DNA from: Betaproteobacteria bacterium HGW-Betaproteobacteria-4
Lineage (GTDB): Bacteria > Pseudomonadota > Gammaproteobacteria > Burkholderiales > Rhodocyclaceae
Reading direction: 5' to 3'
NCBI GenBank assembly: GCA_002840785.1
Contig: PHCH01000028.1
Span: 1 to 64,000, forward strand
DNA: 64,000 nt
Below are positions 50,120-59,486 of this stretch, in pieces. Below the pieces are notes generated by a model. That model was not told the origin of the DNA, did no database searches, and was given only the letters and a program-made list of their open reading frames with translations. Numbering within the stretch: position 1 is the first letter of the stretch; each line of letters begins with the position of its first letter. The translations under genes were made by a program, and so were the position numbers.

Positions 50120-51913
50120 TTAGAACACCTCGTCGCCGACCCCAACCAGCGCTGCATCCCCGGCCCTGACGGTTTCGCCGTAAGACGTGGCCTGCGGCAA
50201 CATCTGGTCGGCATAGAAACGAGCCGTGGCAATCTTGGCCCGGTAGAAGGCCTGGTCGCCCTCCGCCCTGTCGAGATAACCGGCCGCGGCCAGCGCTGCC
50301 TTGCCCATGAACCAGCCGCCGCAGACGGTGACGGCCAGATGCAGGTAGGGGACTGCTGCGGTCAACACGCCGGAAAGGCCGGTTTTGGCGTTGGCGGCCA
50401 GCCATTCGGTGGCGTCTGTCCACGCCTTGAGCGCCACGCCGAGGCGCTGGCCGATGGCTTGCAGTTCGGGCTTGCCGGAGGCGCCGAGCGCTTTGGCGGT
50501 GGCGTAGACCTCGCCGAAGATGACTTTGGCCGTGGCCCCCTGGTCGCGCATGAGTTTGCGGAACAGCAGGTCGTTGGCCTGGATGCCGGTGGTGCCTTCG
50601 TAGATGGTGGTGATGCGCGAATCGCGCCAGTGCTGGGCGGCGCCAGTTTCTTCGATGAAGCCCATGCCGCCGTAGATCTGGATGCCGAGCGAAGTGACTT
50701 CGATGCCCATTTCGGTACCGCCGCCCTTGACGATGGGGATCATGAATTCGGCGAGGTAGAGGTTGCGCTTCTTCTCGTCGGCATCGGTCGCAGCGTGGGC
50801 GCGGTCGAGCAGGCCGGAGGTATAGTAGGTCATGGCCCGGTTGGCTTCGACGCGGCTCTTCATGAGCATGAGCATGCGGCGGATATCCGGATGCTTGTCG
50901 AGGGTGACCAGTGCTTCGCCGGTCAGCGCGTCACGACCCTGCTTGCGTTCGCGGGCGAAGGCCAGGGCCTGCTGGTAGGCACGTTCGCCCAACGCGATGC
51001 CTTGCAGGCCGACGCCGAGGCGGGCTTCGTTCATCATGATGAACATGTATTCGAGGCCGCGATTGGCCTGGCCGAGCAGGTAGCCGACGGCACCGCCGTT
51101 GTCGCCATAAGCCATGACGCAGGTCGGGCTGGCGTGGATGCCGAGCTTGTGTTCGAGCGCAATGCAGTAGGCATCGTTGCGGGCGCCAAGCGAACCGTCG
51201 GCATTGACCAGGAACTTCGGCACCAGGAACATCGAGATGCCTTTAACACCGGCCGGTGCATCGGGCAGGCGGGCGAGGACGAGGTGGACGATGTTGTCCG
51301 TCATGTCGTGGTCGCCGTAGGTGATGAAAATCTTCTGGCCGAAAACGCGATAGCTACCGTCAGCCTGCGGCTCGGCGCGCGAGCGGATGAGCGCCAGGTC
51401 GGAGCCGGCTTGCGGCTCGGTCAGGTTCATGGTGCCCGTCCATTCGCCGCTGACCATCTTGTCGAGGAAGATGGCTTTGAGTTCATCGCTGGCGCAGGTG
51501 AGCAACGCTTCGACGGCGCCGGTGGTCAGCAAGGGGCCGAGGCTGAAGGCCATGTTGGCCGAACACATCATTTCCTTGACGGCGATGCCCAGCGTATCGG
51601 GCAGGCCCTGGCCGCCGAACTCGGTCGGACAGGTGATGCCGTTCCAGCCGGCTTCGCGGTACTGGGTATAGGCTTCCTTCCAGCCGGTTGGCGTGGTGAC
51701 GCCGTTCGGGCTCAGCTTGCAGCCTTCCTTGTCGCCCACGCGATTGAGCGGGGCAAGGACTTCACCGGTAAATTTGGCGGATTCCTCGAGAATGGCATCG
51801 GCCATGTCGGGCGTTGCCTCTTCAAAGCCGGGAATCTGGCTCAGTTCCTTGAAACCGGCCAGTTCGTCCATGACGAAACGCATGTCTTTTACGGGCGCAC
51901 GGTAGTCGCTCAT
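50120..51913 (-). CDS. Acyl-CoA dehydrogenase (long form)
   Basis: 'TGTMNLTEPQAGSDLALIRSRAEPQADGSYRVFGQKIFITYGDHDMTDNIVHLVLARLP', 'IQIYGGMGFIEETGAAQHWRDSRITTIYEGTTGIQANDL'. Confidence 0.95.
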   Translation of the reverse strand: MSDYRAPVKDMRFVMDELAGFKELSQIPGFEEATPDMADAILEESAKFTGEVLAPLNRVGDKEGCKLSPNGVTTPTGWKEAYTQYREAGWNGITCPTEFGGQGLPDTLGIAVKEMMCSANMAFSLGPLLTTGAVEALLTCASDELKAIFLDKMVSGEWTGTMNLTEPQAGSDLALIRSRAEPQADGSYRVFGQKIFITYGDHDMTDNIVHLVLARLPDAPAGVKGISMFLVPKFLVNADGSLGARNDAYCIALEHKLGIHASPTCVMAYGDNGGAVGYLLGQANRGLEYMFIMMNEARLGVGLQGIALGERAYQQALAFARERKQGRDALTGEALVTLDKHPDIRRMLMLMKSRVEANRAMTYYTSGLLDRAHAATDADEKKRNLYLAEFMIPIVKGGGTEMGIEVTSLGIQIYGGMGFIEETGAAQHWRDSRITTIYEGTTGIQANDLLFRKLMRDQGATAKVIFGEVYATAKALGASGKPELQAIGQRLGVALKAWTDATEWLAANAKTGLSGVLTAAVPYLHLAVTVCGGWFMGKAALAAAGYLDRAEGDQAFYRAKIATARFYADQMLPQATSYGETVRAGDAALVGVGDEVF

Positions 51914-51935
51914 TTGCTGATCTCCTTTTATATTT

Positions 51936-52886
51936 TCAGAATGGATTGCTGCACAACGCCGCCTTGGCAGCGCGGTATTCCTGCTTCAGGCGAGCCGCCA
52001 GCTCGGCCGTCGGCATCACTTCATCGATGGTGCCGACGCCCTGCCCGGCGCCCCAGATGTCTTTCCAGGCCTTGGCACCGGCAGCGGCGCCGAAGTCCAT
52101 CGACGTCTTGTCCTTTTCCGGGAGATTGGCTGGATCCAGGCCGCAAGCGACGATGCTCTTGGTCAGGTAATTGCCATGCACGCCGGTGAAGTACGGGGTG
52201 TAGACGACATCCTTGGCGGCCGATTCGATGATGGCCTGCTTGTAGGCGTCGACCGCATTGGCTTCCTGGGTGGCGATGAAGCGCGTGCCGATGTAGGCGA
52301 AATCGGCGCCCATGGCCTGCGCCGAGAGAATGGCGCTGCCATTGGTGATCGACCCGGAGAGGGCAATCGGACCGTCGTAGAACTTGCGGATTTCGCCGAC
52401 CAGCGCAAACGGGCTGAGCATGCCGGCGTGGCCGCCAGCCCCGGCACAAACCAGGATCAGGCCATCGACACCGGCCTCCAAGGCTTTTTCGGCGTGGCGC
52501 ACGCTGATCACGTCATGGAAGACCTTGCCGCCGTAGGCATGGACGGCCGGCACGATCTGCGTCGGCGCCGACAGGCTGGTGATGATGAGCGGCACCTCGT
52601 GCTTCACGCAGAGCGCCATGTCATGCGCCAGGCGCTCGTTCGAGGGATGGATGATCTGGTTGACGGCGAACGGTGCCGCCTTCGGGTCGGCGGCCAGCTC
52701 GGCCTTGATCCGCGTCAGCCACTCGTCGAGCAACTCCTTGGGCCGGGCGTTGAGTGCCGGGAAGGAGCCGATCAAACCGCTCTTGCACTGGGCGATGACC
52801 AGATCGGGGTTGGAGACGATGAACATCGGCGCGCAGATGACGGGCAACGCCAGGTTCTTGTTGAGTGATTCTGGAATCGGCATCAA
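51936..52886 (-). CDS. Nitronate monooxygenase family protein
   Basis: '[36 protein letters not shown]', '[26 protein letters not shown]', '[17 protein letters not shown]'. Confidence 0.94.
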   Translation of the reverse strand: MMPIPESLNKNLALPVICAPMFIVSNPDLVIAQCKSGLIGSFPALNARPKELLDEWLTRIKAELAADPKAAPFAVNQIIHPSNERLAHDMALCVKHEVPLIITSLSAPTQIVPAVHAYGGKVFHDVISVRHAEKALEAGVDGLILVCAGAGGHAGMLSPFALVGEIRKFYDGPIALSGSITNGSAILSAQAMGADFAYIGTRFIATQEANAVDAYKQAIIESAAKDVVYTPYFTGVHGNYLTKSIVACGLDPANLPEKDKTSMDFGAAAGAKAWKDIWGAGQGVGTIDEVMPTAELAARLKQEYRAAKAALCSNPF

Positions 52887-54541
52887 GCCCCCTCTTTGAG
52901 TGCGCGACGCAGGATCTTGCCGACGTTGGTGCGCGGCAAGTCGTCACGGAATTCGACGTGTTTCGGAATCTTGTAGCCGGTGAGCAGGCCGCGACAGTGG
53001 TCGATCAGCATGCGCTCGGTGACGGCCGGATCCTTGCGGACGACAAAGATCTTCACCGCCTCGCCGGAGTTTTCGTCGGCCACACCAATCGCCGCGACAT
53101 CGCGCACCCCGGGGTGCATGGCGACGACTTCCTCGACTTCGTTCGGATAAACGTTGAAGCCGGAGACGAGGATCATGTCTTTCTTACGGTCAACCAGGAA
53201 AACGAAGCCTTTTTTATCTACGTAGCCCATGTCGCCGGTGCGCAGGAAGCGATCCGGATAGAAGACAAAGTCCGTCTCCTCTTGCCGCTGCCAGTAGCCT
53301 TTCATGACCTGCGGGCCGCGAATGCAGATTTCGCCAACCTGCCCTTGCGTCACCTCCTTGCCGTAGTCGTCGCGGATGGAGACTTCGGTGGAGGAAATCG
53401 GCAGGCCGATGGAGCCGTTGAATTCACCCATGTCGAGCGGGTTGATCGTTGCCGCCGGCGAGGTTTCGGTCAGGCCGTAGGCTTGCAGCAAGGGGGTGCC
53501 GGTCACCTGCTTCCACTTTTCCGCGACCGGCCCCTGCACCGCCATGCCACCACCCAGCGTAACGCGCATGGTCGAGAAATCGAGCTTGGCGAAATCCTCG
53601 TTGTTGAGCAAGGCATTGAACAGCGTGTTGACGCCGGTCACCACGGTCACCGGGTACTTCTGCCATTCCTTGACGAAGCCCGGGATGTCGCGCGGATTGG
53701 CGATCAGCAGGTTGCGGGCGCCGATCATCAGGAAGGTCAGGCAGTTCGCCGTCAGCGCGAAGATGTGATAGAGCGGCAGCGCGGTGATGATGAATTCCTC
53801 GCCCTCGCGCACCACCGGTTTGATCCAGTTGTAGGCCTGCGTGACGTTCGAGGCGATGTTGGCGTGAGTCAGCATGGCGCCCTTGGAAACGCCGGTCGTG
53901 CCGCCCGTGTATTGCAGGAAGGCGATGTCGTCCTGATTGAGCGAAACGGGCTGCCAGCCGTGGCTGCGGCCGGTGGCCAGGGCGCTGTTGAAGCCGATTG
54001 AGCCGGGCAGTTTCCAGGCCGGCACGAGCTTTTTGACGTGACGCACGACGAGATTGACGACGATGCCCTTGAGGCCGAGCATTTCGCCCATCGGCGTGAC
54101 GATGACATGCTTGATCGCCGTGTGGGCGACGACCTGCTCGAGCGTGTGGGCGAAATTTTCGACGATGACGATGGTCGTCGCCCCGGAATCCTTGAGCTGG
54201 TGCTCGAGTTCGCGCGGCGTGTAGAGCGGGTTGCAATTGACCACGACGCAACCGGCACGCAGGGTGCCGAAGAGCGCCACGGGATATTGCAGCAGGTTGG
54301 GCATCATCAGCGCGACACGGTCGCCCTTCTTCAGCCCCTTGGCCTGCAGCCAGCCGGCGAAAGCCTTGCTCTCTTCGTCGAGCTGGCGATAGGTCATCGC
54401 CTTGTCCATGCTGATGTAGGCGACCTGGTCGGCGTAGCGCGTACAGGCCGTTTCGAACAGCGCGACGAGCGACGGGATGTGGTCGATGTCGATGTTCGCC
54501 GGCACGCCTTCGGGATAGCTTTGTAGCCAGATTTTTTCCAT
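52883..54541 (-). CDS. fadD: Long-chain fatty acid--CoA ligase
   Basis: '[24 protein letters not shown]', '[30 protein letters not shown]', '[31 protein letters not shown]'. Confidence 0.95.
   Translation of the reverse strand: MEKIWLQSYPEGVPANIDIDHIPSLVALFETACTRYADQVAYISMDKAMTYRQLDEESKAFAGWLQAKGLKKGDRVALMMPNLLQYPVALFGTLRAGCVVVNCNPLYTPRELEHQLKDSGATTIVIVENFAHTLEQVVAHTAIKHVIVTPMGEMLGLKGIVVNLVVRHVKKLVPAWKLPGSIGFNSALATGRSHGWQPVSLNQDDIAFLQYTGGTTGVSKGAMLTHANIASNVTQAYNWIKPVVREGEEFIITALPLYHIFALTANCLTFLMIGARNLLIANPRDIPGFVKEWQKYPVTVVTGVNTLFNALLNNEDFAKLDFSTMRVTLGGGMAVQGPVAEKWKQVTGTPLLQAYGLTETSPAATINPLDMGEFNGSIGLPISSTEVSIRDDYGKEVTQGQVGEICIRGPQVMKGYWQRQEETDFVFYPDRFLRTGDMGYVDKKGFVFLVDRKKDMILVSGFNVYPNEVEEVVAMHPGVRDVAAIGVADENSGEAVKIFVVRKDPAVTERMLIDHCRGLLTGYKIPKHVEFRDDLPRTNVGKILRRALKEGA
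53182..53218 (+). repeat. Dispersed ACGGTCAAC motif, copy inside fadD
   Basis: TCTTACGGTCAACCAGGAAAACGAAGCCTTTTTTATC. Confidence 0.6.
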
Positions 54542-54566
54542 GATTGTCTCCTCCTCCGTTGCCAAC

Positions 54567-55145
54567 CTAGGACCCGAGCAGCGCCTTCTTCAACGAGGCG
54601 TCCACCGGTTCGTCACCGAGCCAGACCTTGAGCAGGGCTTTCGCGAAGCCCGCGCCGGCCACCTTGCCACGCGCTTCCCCGTTCTGGCTGACAGCAACGC
54701 CATCGGCAGAGAAGTCGATGCCTATCGTATCGCCTTCGCGGGCCTTGCCGATACCCTTCATGATGGCCCTCAACTGGTCGGCCTGCGTTTTCAGCCCGGC
54801 CATTTCGGTCGGCGTGTTGTTGTTCTTCAGGCCATCATCGAGCGCCGAGTTGAGCGCATCCGAATCGAGGTCGCGCATCATGCGCATGACCATGCGGCGC
54901 GGCTGCGGGCTGTCGTAGATCGCGGCCGGCGTGGTCGCTTTCTGGCCGACGTAGAGTGCGCCGACATAGACCTTGATAAAGAATTTGCTGCGCAGCCCGG
55001 CGCCGTTGAGCACCAGATCGCTGCTGCCGACACGAACCGTGTCGGCCACCTTCACCCCGGCCACTTCCGCGGCGTGCAGCCCGGGAACCGCCAGCAATGC
55101 GGCAATGAGCGCGGCCTTGCGGACGCTTGTCGATGTAATCATCAT
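54567..55145 (-). CDS. Chalcone isomerase-like family protein, secreted
   Basis: Signal peptide; '[56 protein letters not shown]'. Confidence 0.92.
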   Translation of the reverse strand: MMITSTSVRKAALIAALLAVPGLHAAEVAGVKVADTVRVGSSDLVLNGAGLRSKFFIKVYVGALYVGQKATTPAAIYDSPQPRRMVMRMMRDLDSDALNSALDDGLKNNNTPTEMAGLKTQADQLRAIMKGIGKAREGDTIGIDFSADGVAVSQNGEARGKVAGAGFAKALLKVWLGDEPVDASLKKALLGS

Positions 55146-55654
55146 TTGTCTCCTTCACCGCTCTTCTGTCGGTAGTAATGTTTGTCGGCGATGTAAACCG
55201 TGCGTTCGACGACGGTATGCACCGTACCGTGCTTGTCTTTCAGTTCGACCAGATAAGTCCGCTCAAGCTCCGGATTCCTGGCCAGTTCGGCCCGGATTTC
55301 CGCCACTTCCTCGTCAGTCAACACAAAATCGGCGTGCAGCGTTGAGAATCCGGGCTTGCGGTAGCGAATGCTCGCCGCCTTGTCCCAGACGATGTAGCCG
55401 TCGCCGAGCGCCGCCATCAACATCATCGGATGCGCCCCATCGGTGATCGCAAACAGCGAACCACCGTAGAGCGAACCGACGATATTCTTCGTCTTCCAGT
55501 TCAGCGGCAGGGAAACCCGGATGTGGCGCAAATCCTTCGCCACATGGGTCACCCTGCCCCCGGTGCCGCGAAAGGCTGGATGAAAATTGAAACCCAGGCG
55601 CACCATGCGCGCCCGCCAGGTCGGAGAAAGTTTGGCCAGCCAGGCGGGTTTCAT
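55142..55654 (-). CDS. DUF4442/hotdog thioesterase-like protein
   Basis: 'FNFHPAFRGTGGRVTHVAKDLRHIRVSLPLNWKTKNIVGSLYGGSLFAITDGAHPMMLMAALGDGYIVWDKAASIRY'. Confidence 0.9.
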   Translation of the reverse strand: MKPAWLAKLSPTWRARMVRLGFNFHPAFRGTGGRVTHVAKDLRHIRVSLPLNWKTKNIVGSLYGGSLFAITDGAHPMMLMAALGDGYIVWDKAASIRYRKPGFSTLHADFVLTDEEVAEIRAELARNPELERTYLVELKDKHGTVHTVVERTVYIADKHYYRQKSGEGDK

Positions 55655-55656
55655 GA

Positions 55657-55693
55657 TTTCAATTTTGGGCTTTTTTTCCGGTTGACCGTAGCA
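55657..55693 (-). repeat. Dispersed ACGGTCAAC motif, intergenic copy
   Basis: ATTTCAATTTTGGGCTTTTTTTCCGGTTGACCGTAGCA. Confidence 0.92.
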
Positions 55694-55707
55694 TTCCCGG
55701 TTTCCCC

Positions 55708-56907
55708 TTAAATCCGCTCAATGATTCCGGCGGCGCCCATGCCGGTGCCGATGCACATCGTCACCATGCCGTACTTGCCGCCGGTGCGCTTGAGGCCATG
55801 CGCGACGGTGGCGATACGGATGGCGCCGGTGGCGCCGAGCGGGTGGCCGAGGGCGATGGCGCCACCGAGCGGATTGACCTTGGTCGGATCGATGCCGAGT
55901 TCCTGCATGACGGCGATCGACTGGGCGGCGAAGGCTTCATTGAGTTCGATCCAGTCCAGCTGATCCTGCGTGATGCCGACCTGCGCCAGCACTTTCGGAA
56001 TCGCCGCGACCGGGCCGATGCCCATGATCTCGGGCGCCACGCCACCGACGGCGAAACCGGCAAAGCGGGCCAGCGGCGTCAGGTTGTGTTCGCGCAGGAT
56101 CTTCTCGGAAACCAGCATCACGGCACCGGCGCCATCGGACATCTGCGACGAATTGCCGGCCGTCACCGAACCGCGGGCATGGAACACCGGCTTGAGTTTG
56201 GCCAGCTTGTCGAGGGCCGAATCCGGACGCGGACCTTCGTCGGTATCGACGATGCGCTCGCGGATGCGGATTTCACCGGAAGCCAGATCGGGCAGGCTTT
56301 CGCGAATGGTGTAGGGCGTGATCTCGGCCTTGAAATGGCCGGCGGCAATCGCCGCGCAGGCCCGGCGATGCGATTCGACGGCGAAGGCATCCTGCGCGTC
56401 GCGGCTGACCTTCCACTGGTTCGCCACCTTTTCGGCGGTGAGGCCCATACCGTAGGCAATGCCGAGGTTTTCCTCCTTGGCGAAGATGGCCGGGTTCATC
56501 GACATCTTGTTGCCCATCATCTGCGGCATGACGCTCATCGACTCGGTGCCGGCGGCGATCATCACATCGGCCAGGCCGAGGCGAATCTGGTTGGCAGCAT
56601 CGGCCACCGCTTGTACCCCGGAGGAGCAGAAACGGTTGATGGTGATGCCCGGCACGGTGATCGGCAGGCCGGCCAGCAGCAGGCCGATACGGGCGACGTT
56701 CATGCCCTGCTCGGCTTCCGGCATGGCGCAGCCGACGATGACATCGCCGATCAGCGCCGGGTCGATGCCCGGCACCTGGGCGACAACCGATTTGATGGCA
56801 TGGGCCAGCATGTCATCCGGCCGCACGTTCTTGAACATGCCGTTTTTCTTGGCCACCGGCAGACGGGTGGCAGCGACGATGTAGGCGTCTTGAATTTGTT
56901 TGCTCAT
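55708..56907 (-). CDS. fadA: Acetyl-CoA C-acyltransferase (thiolase)
   Basis: 'GVTINRFCSSGVQAVADAANQI', 'LNEAFAAQSIAVMQELG', 'NPLGGAIALGHPLGATGAIR', 'GMVTMCIGTGMGAAGIIE'. Confidence 0.94.
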   Translation of the reverse strand: MSKQIQDAYIVAATRLPVAKKNGMFKNVRPDDMLAHAIKSVVAQVPGIDPALIGDVIVGCAMPEAEQGMNVARIGLLLAGLPITVPGITINRFCSSGVQAVADAANQIRLGLADVMIAAGTESMSVMPQMMGNKMSMNPAIFAKEENLGIAYGMGLTAEKVANQWKVSRDAQDAFAVESHRRACAAIAAGHFKAEITPYTIRESLPDLASGEIRIRERIVDTDEGPRPDSALDKLAKLKPVFHARGSVTAGNSSQMSDGAGAVMLVSEKILREHNLTPLARFAGFAVGGVAPEIMGIGPVAAIPKVLAQVGITQDQLDWIELNEAFAAQSIAVMQELGIDPTKVNPLGGAIALGHPLGATGAIRIATVAHGLKRTGGKYGMVTMCIGTGMGAAGIIERI

Positions 56908-56926
56908 AATTTTTTCCTCAGCCCGA

Positions 56927-59332
56927 TTAGTTGCGAAGCGGCTTGCCGGTTTCGAGCATGTGCTTGATCCGGGCCTGGGTCATGGGGTCTTTCAGCAGTT
57001 CGACGAACAGCCGACGCTCGACGGTAATCAGCCATTCCTCATCGACCAGGCTGCCCGTTTCGACCTCGCCGCCGCACAGGGCGATGGCGGCGAACTTGGC
57101 GACCTTGTAGTCGTGGGCGGAAATCATGCCGCCTTCCTTCATGTTCACCAGCATCATCTCCAGCGTCGCGATGCCGTTCTTGCCGGCGACCGGGATGCCA
57201 CGCGCTTTCGGCGGCGGCGCGTAGCCTGCTTCGGCCATGGCCCGTGCCTCGCGGATCGCCACGAAGAGCAGTTCATTGGCGTTGAACAGGATGGTGTCAG
57301 AGGGCTTGGCAAAGCCGTAATCGACGGCCTCGACGGCGCTCTTGGCGACCTTGGCCATGGCAATGGTCATGAAGGCGTTTTGCAGATAATTGAAGACCTC
57401 GCCCGGCACGTTCGACTGGGCCGCCCAGTCGGCAGCACGCACGGCGAATTCCTTGCAGCCGCCGCCGGCCGGGATCAGGCCAACACCGGCTTCAACGAGC
57501 CCGACATAGCTTTCGAGGGCCATGACGCGCTTGCCGGCATGCATGACAAACTCGCAGCCACCGCCCAGCGCCATGCCCTGCACCGCAGCGACGGTCGGAA
57601 CCTGCGCGTACTTGAGCGTTTGCGAAGCGCGCTGGAATTTCTCGACAGTCTTTTCCAGAATGTCGAACTGACCGGCAACGATGGCTTCCGTCACCTGGGC
57701 CAGATTGGCGCCGACGGCGAACGGCGCTTCGTGCCAGAGCACCACGCCGTCCAGCGTCGTTTCGGCCTGACGCACGGCGGCAATGACGCCATCGAGCACC
57801 TCGTCGCCGATGGTGTGCATCTTCGACTTGATGGAAATGATGCCAATTCCGGCGTCGACCGTAGGAAGCACCCAAAGGCGCACGCCATCGTTCTCGAACA
57901 GCGTCTGGCCGGACTTTTCAGGCGTCGCACCACTCTCACCGAGGACGCGCTCAGGGAAGAGCTGGCGCTGATAAACGGGCAGCGTCGAGCGGGCAACGTA
58001 GGTGTTCTTGCTCGCCGAATACGAACCCTGGGCGCTATGCACGCCCGTCCTTCCGGCTTCCAGAACCCAGGCCGGCAGCGGCGTCGCGCTCATCGTCTTG
58101 CCAGCCGCGATGTCGGCGGCGATGGCCTGGGCGATGTCGCTCCAGCCGGCGGCCTGCCAGGTTTCGAACGGCCCCTGCGCCCAGCCGAAGCCCCAACGCA
58201 TGGCGAAATCGAGATCACGGGCATTGTCGGCAACGCTTTCGAGTTGCACGGCAGCGTAATGGAAAATGTCGCGGAAAATGGCCCACAGGAATTGCGCCTG
58301 CGGGTGAGCCGAAGCGCGCAACGCGGCAAATTTCTCGGCCGGATTCCTGATTTTCAGGATGGCGCCGACTTCCTCGGCCACTTCGCCGGCCGACTTGCGG
58401 TAATCCTGGGCCTTGACGTCGAGCACCTGGATTTCCTTGCCCTGCTTGCGGAAGATGCCGCAACGGGTCTTCTGGCCGAGCGCGCCTTGGGCAATCAGCG
58501 CCTGCAGCCAGGCCGGGCTGGTGAAGTATTTGTGCCACGGATCACCGGGCAGCGTGTCCTGCATGGTCTTGACGACGTGGGCCAGGGTATCGAGGCCGAC
58601 AACATCGGCGGTGCGATAGGTGGCGCTCTTCGGGCGGCCGATCTTCGGGCCGGTCAGCGCATCGACCTCATCGAAACCGAGACCGAAGGCTTCGGTGTGA
58701 TGCATGACGGCGAGAATCGACATGACGCCGATGCGGTTGGCGACAAAGTTCGGCGTATCGAGGGCGCGGATAACACCCTTGCCGAGGCGCGAGGTCAGCC
58801 AGGTTTCCAGCGCGTCGAGCGTGCTGCCGTCGGTACTCTGCGTGCCGATGATCTCGACCAGATGCATGTAGCGCGGCGGATTGAAAAAGTGGATGCCACA
58901 GAAGCGCGGCCGGACGGCTTCCGGCAAGCCCTGAGCCAGCGCATTCATCGACAGGCCAGAGGTATTGGAGGCGATGATGGCATTCGGCGCGAGGTGCGGC
59001 GCGATCTTGGCGTAGAGGTCGTTTTTCCAGTCCATGCGCTCGGCGATGGCTTCGATGACCAGATCGCACTCGGCGAGCAGCGGCAGGTGCTCGTCGTAAT
59101 TGGCGGCGTCGATGAACTTGAGCTTGCCCTTGTTGGCCAGCGGCGCCGGGTCCAGTTTTTTGAGGCCGTCGAGGGCCTTCTTGACGACGCCATTCTTGTC
59201 GCCTTCCTTGGCCGGCAGGTCGAACAGCACGACCGGCACGTTGGCGTTGGCGAGATGCGCAGCAATCTGCGCCCCCATCACGCCGGCGCCAAGAACAGCC
59301 GCTTTCTTCACGATCAACTTGTTCAATTGCAT
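56927..59332 (-). CDS. 3-hydroxyacyl-CoA dehydrogenase/enoyl-CoA hydratase bifunctional protein
   Basis: N-term 'VKKAAVLGAGVMGAQIAAHLANANVPVVLFDLPAK' Rossmann, C-term crotonase 'VPTVAAVQGMALGGGCEFVMHAGKRVMALESYVGLVEAGVGLIPAGGG'. Confidence 0.94.
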   Translation of the reverse strand: MQLNKLIVKKAAVLGAGVMGAQIAAHLANANVPVVLFDLPAKEGDKNGVVKKALDGLKKLDPAPLANKGKLKFIDAANYDEHLPLLAECDLVIEAIAERMDWKNDLYAKIAPHLAPNAIIASNTSGLSMNALAQGLPEAVRPRFCGIHFFNPPRYMHLVEIIGTQSTDGSTLDALETWLTSRLGKGVIRALDTPNFVANRIGVMSILAVMHHTEAFGLGFDEVDALTGPKIGRPKSATYRTADVVGLDTLAHVVKTMQDTLPGDPWHKYFTSPAWLQALIAQGALGQKTRCGIFRKQGKEIQVLDVKAQDYRKSAGEVAEEVGAILKIRNPAEKFAALRASAHPQAQFLWAIFRDIFHYAAVQLESVADNARDLDFAMRWGFGWAQGPFETWQAAGWSDIAQAIAADIAAGKTMSATPLPAWVLEAGRTGVHSAQGSYSASKNTYVARSTLPVYQRQLFPERVLGESGATPEKSGQTLFENDGVRLWVLPTVDAGIGIISIKSKMHTIGDEVLDGVIAAVRQAETTLDGVVLWHEAPFAVGANLAQVTEAIVAGQFDILEKTVEKFQRASQTLKYAQVPTVAAVQGMALGGGCEFVMHAGKRVMALESYVGLVEAGVGLIPAGGGCKEFAVRAADWAAQSNVPGEVFNYLQNAFMTIAMAKVAKSAVEAVDYGFAKPSDTILFNANELLFVAIREARAMAEAGYAPPPKARGIPVAGKNGIATLEMMLVNMKEGGMISAHDYKVAKFAAIALCGGEVETGSLVDEEWLITVERRLFVELLKDPMTQARIKHMLETGKPLRN
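57830..57866 (-). repeat. Dispersed motif, variant core ACGGTCGAC, inside beta-oxidation gene
   Basis: TCCTACGGTCGACGCCGGAATTGGCATCATTTCC. Confidence 0.35.
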
Positions 59333-59370
59333 CTCCTTTTAAGTCTCTTATTTTCCGCTTCGTAAACATA

Positions 59371-59382
59371 AAACGAACGTTT
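59371..59382. promoter_or_regulatory. Candidate fatty-acid regulator (PsrA/FadR-type) operator upstream of the hydroxyacyl-CoA dehydrogenase operon
   Basis: AAACG-AA-CGTTT inverted repeat, in the leader of 56927..59332. Confidence 0.5.
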
Positions 59383-59400
59383 GAATTATAGAACAGCGAC

Positions 59401-59438
59401 TCCTACGGTCAACCGGTTTTTTGGCCCAAAATCAAAAA
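59401..59438 (+). repeat. Dispersed ACGGTCAAC motif, intergenic copy abutting fadL terminator
   Basis: TCCTACGGTCAACCGGTTTTTTGGCCCAAAATCAAAAA. Confidence 0.9.
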
Positions 59439-59462
59439 AAATCCCCGGGCTGGCCGGGGATT
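59431..59462 (-). terminator. Rho-independent terminator of fadL-like gene
   Basis: Minus strand AATCCCCGGCCAGCCCGGGGATTTTTTTTGATTTT. Confidence 0.85.
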
Positions 59463-59486
59463 GAATGTCGCATTGAAGCAAAGGGC

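Noticed and set aside
50354-50390. TGCTGCGGTCAACACGCCGGAAAGGCCGGTTTTGG, motif-like
   Set aside because: Core variant and tracts shifted; could be a decayed copy but not counted.
50339-52189. 616-aa plus-strand ORF
   Set aside because: Antisense shadow of the acyl-CoA dehydrogenase.
56900-59365. 821-aa plus-strand ORF
   Set aside because: Antisense to a clear beta-oxidation bifunctional enzyme.
2649-59438. Motif copies as a CRISPR array or tandem repeat
   Set aside because: Copies are kilobases apart, in both orientations, with no regular spacing or cas genes.
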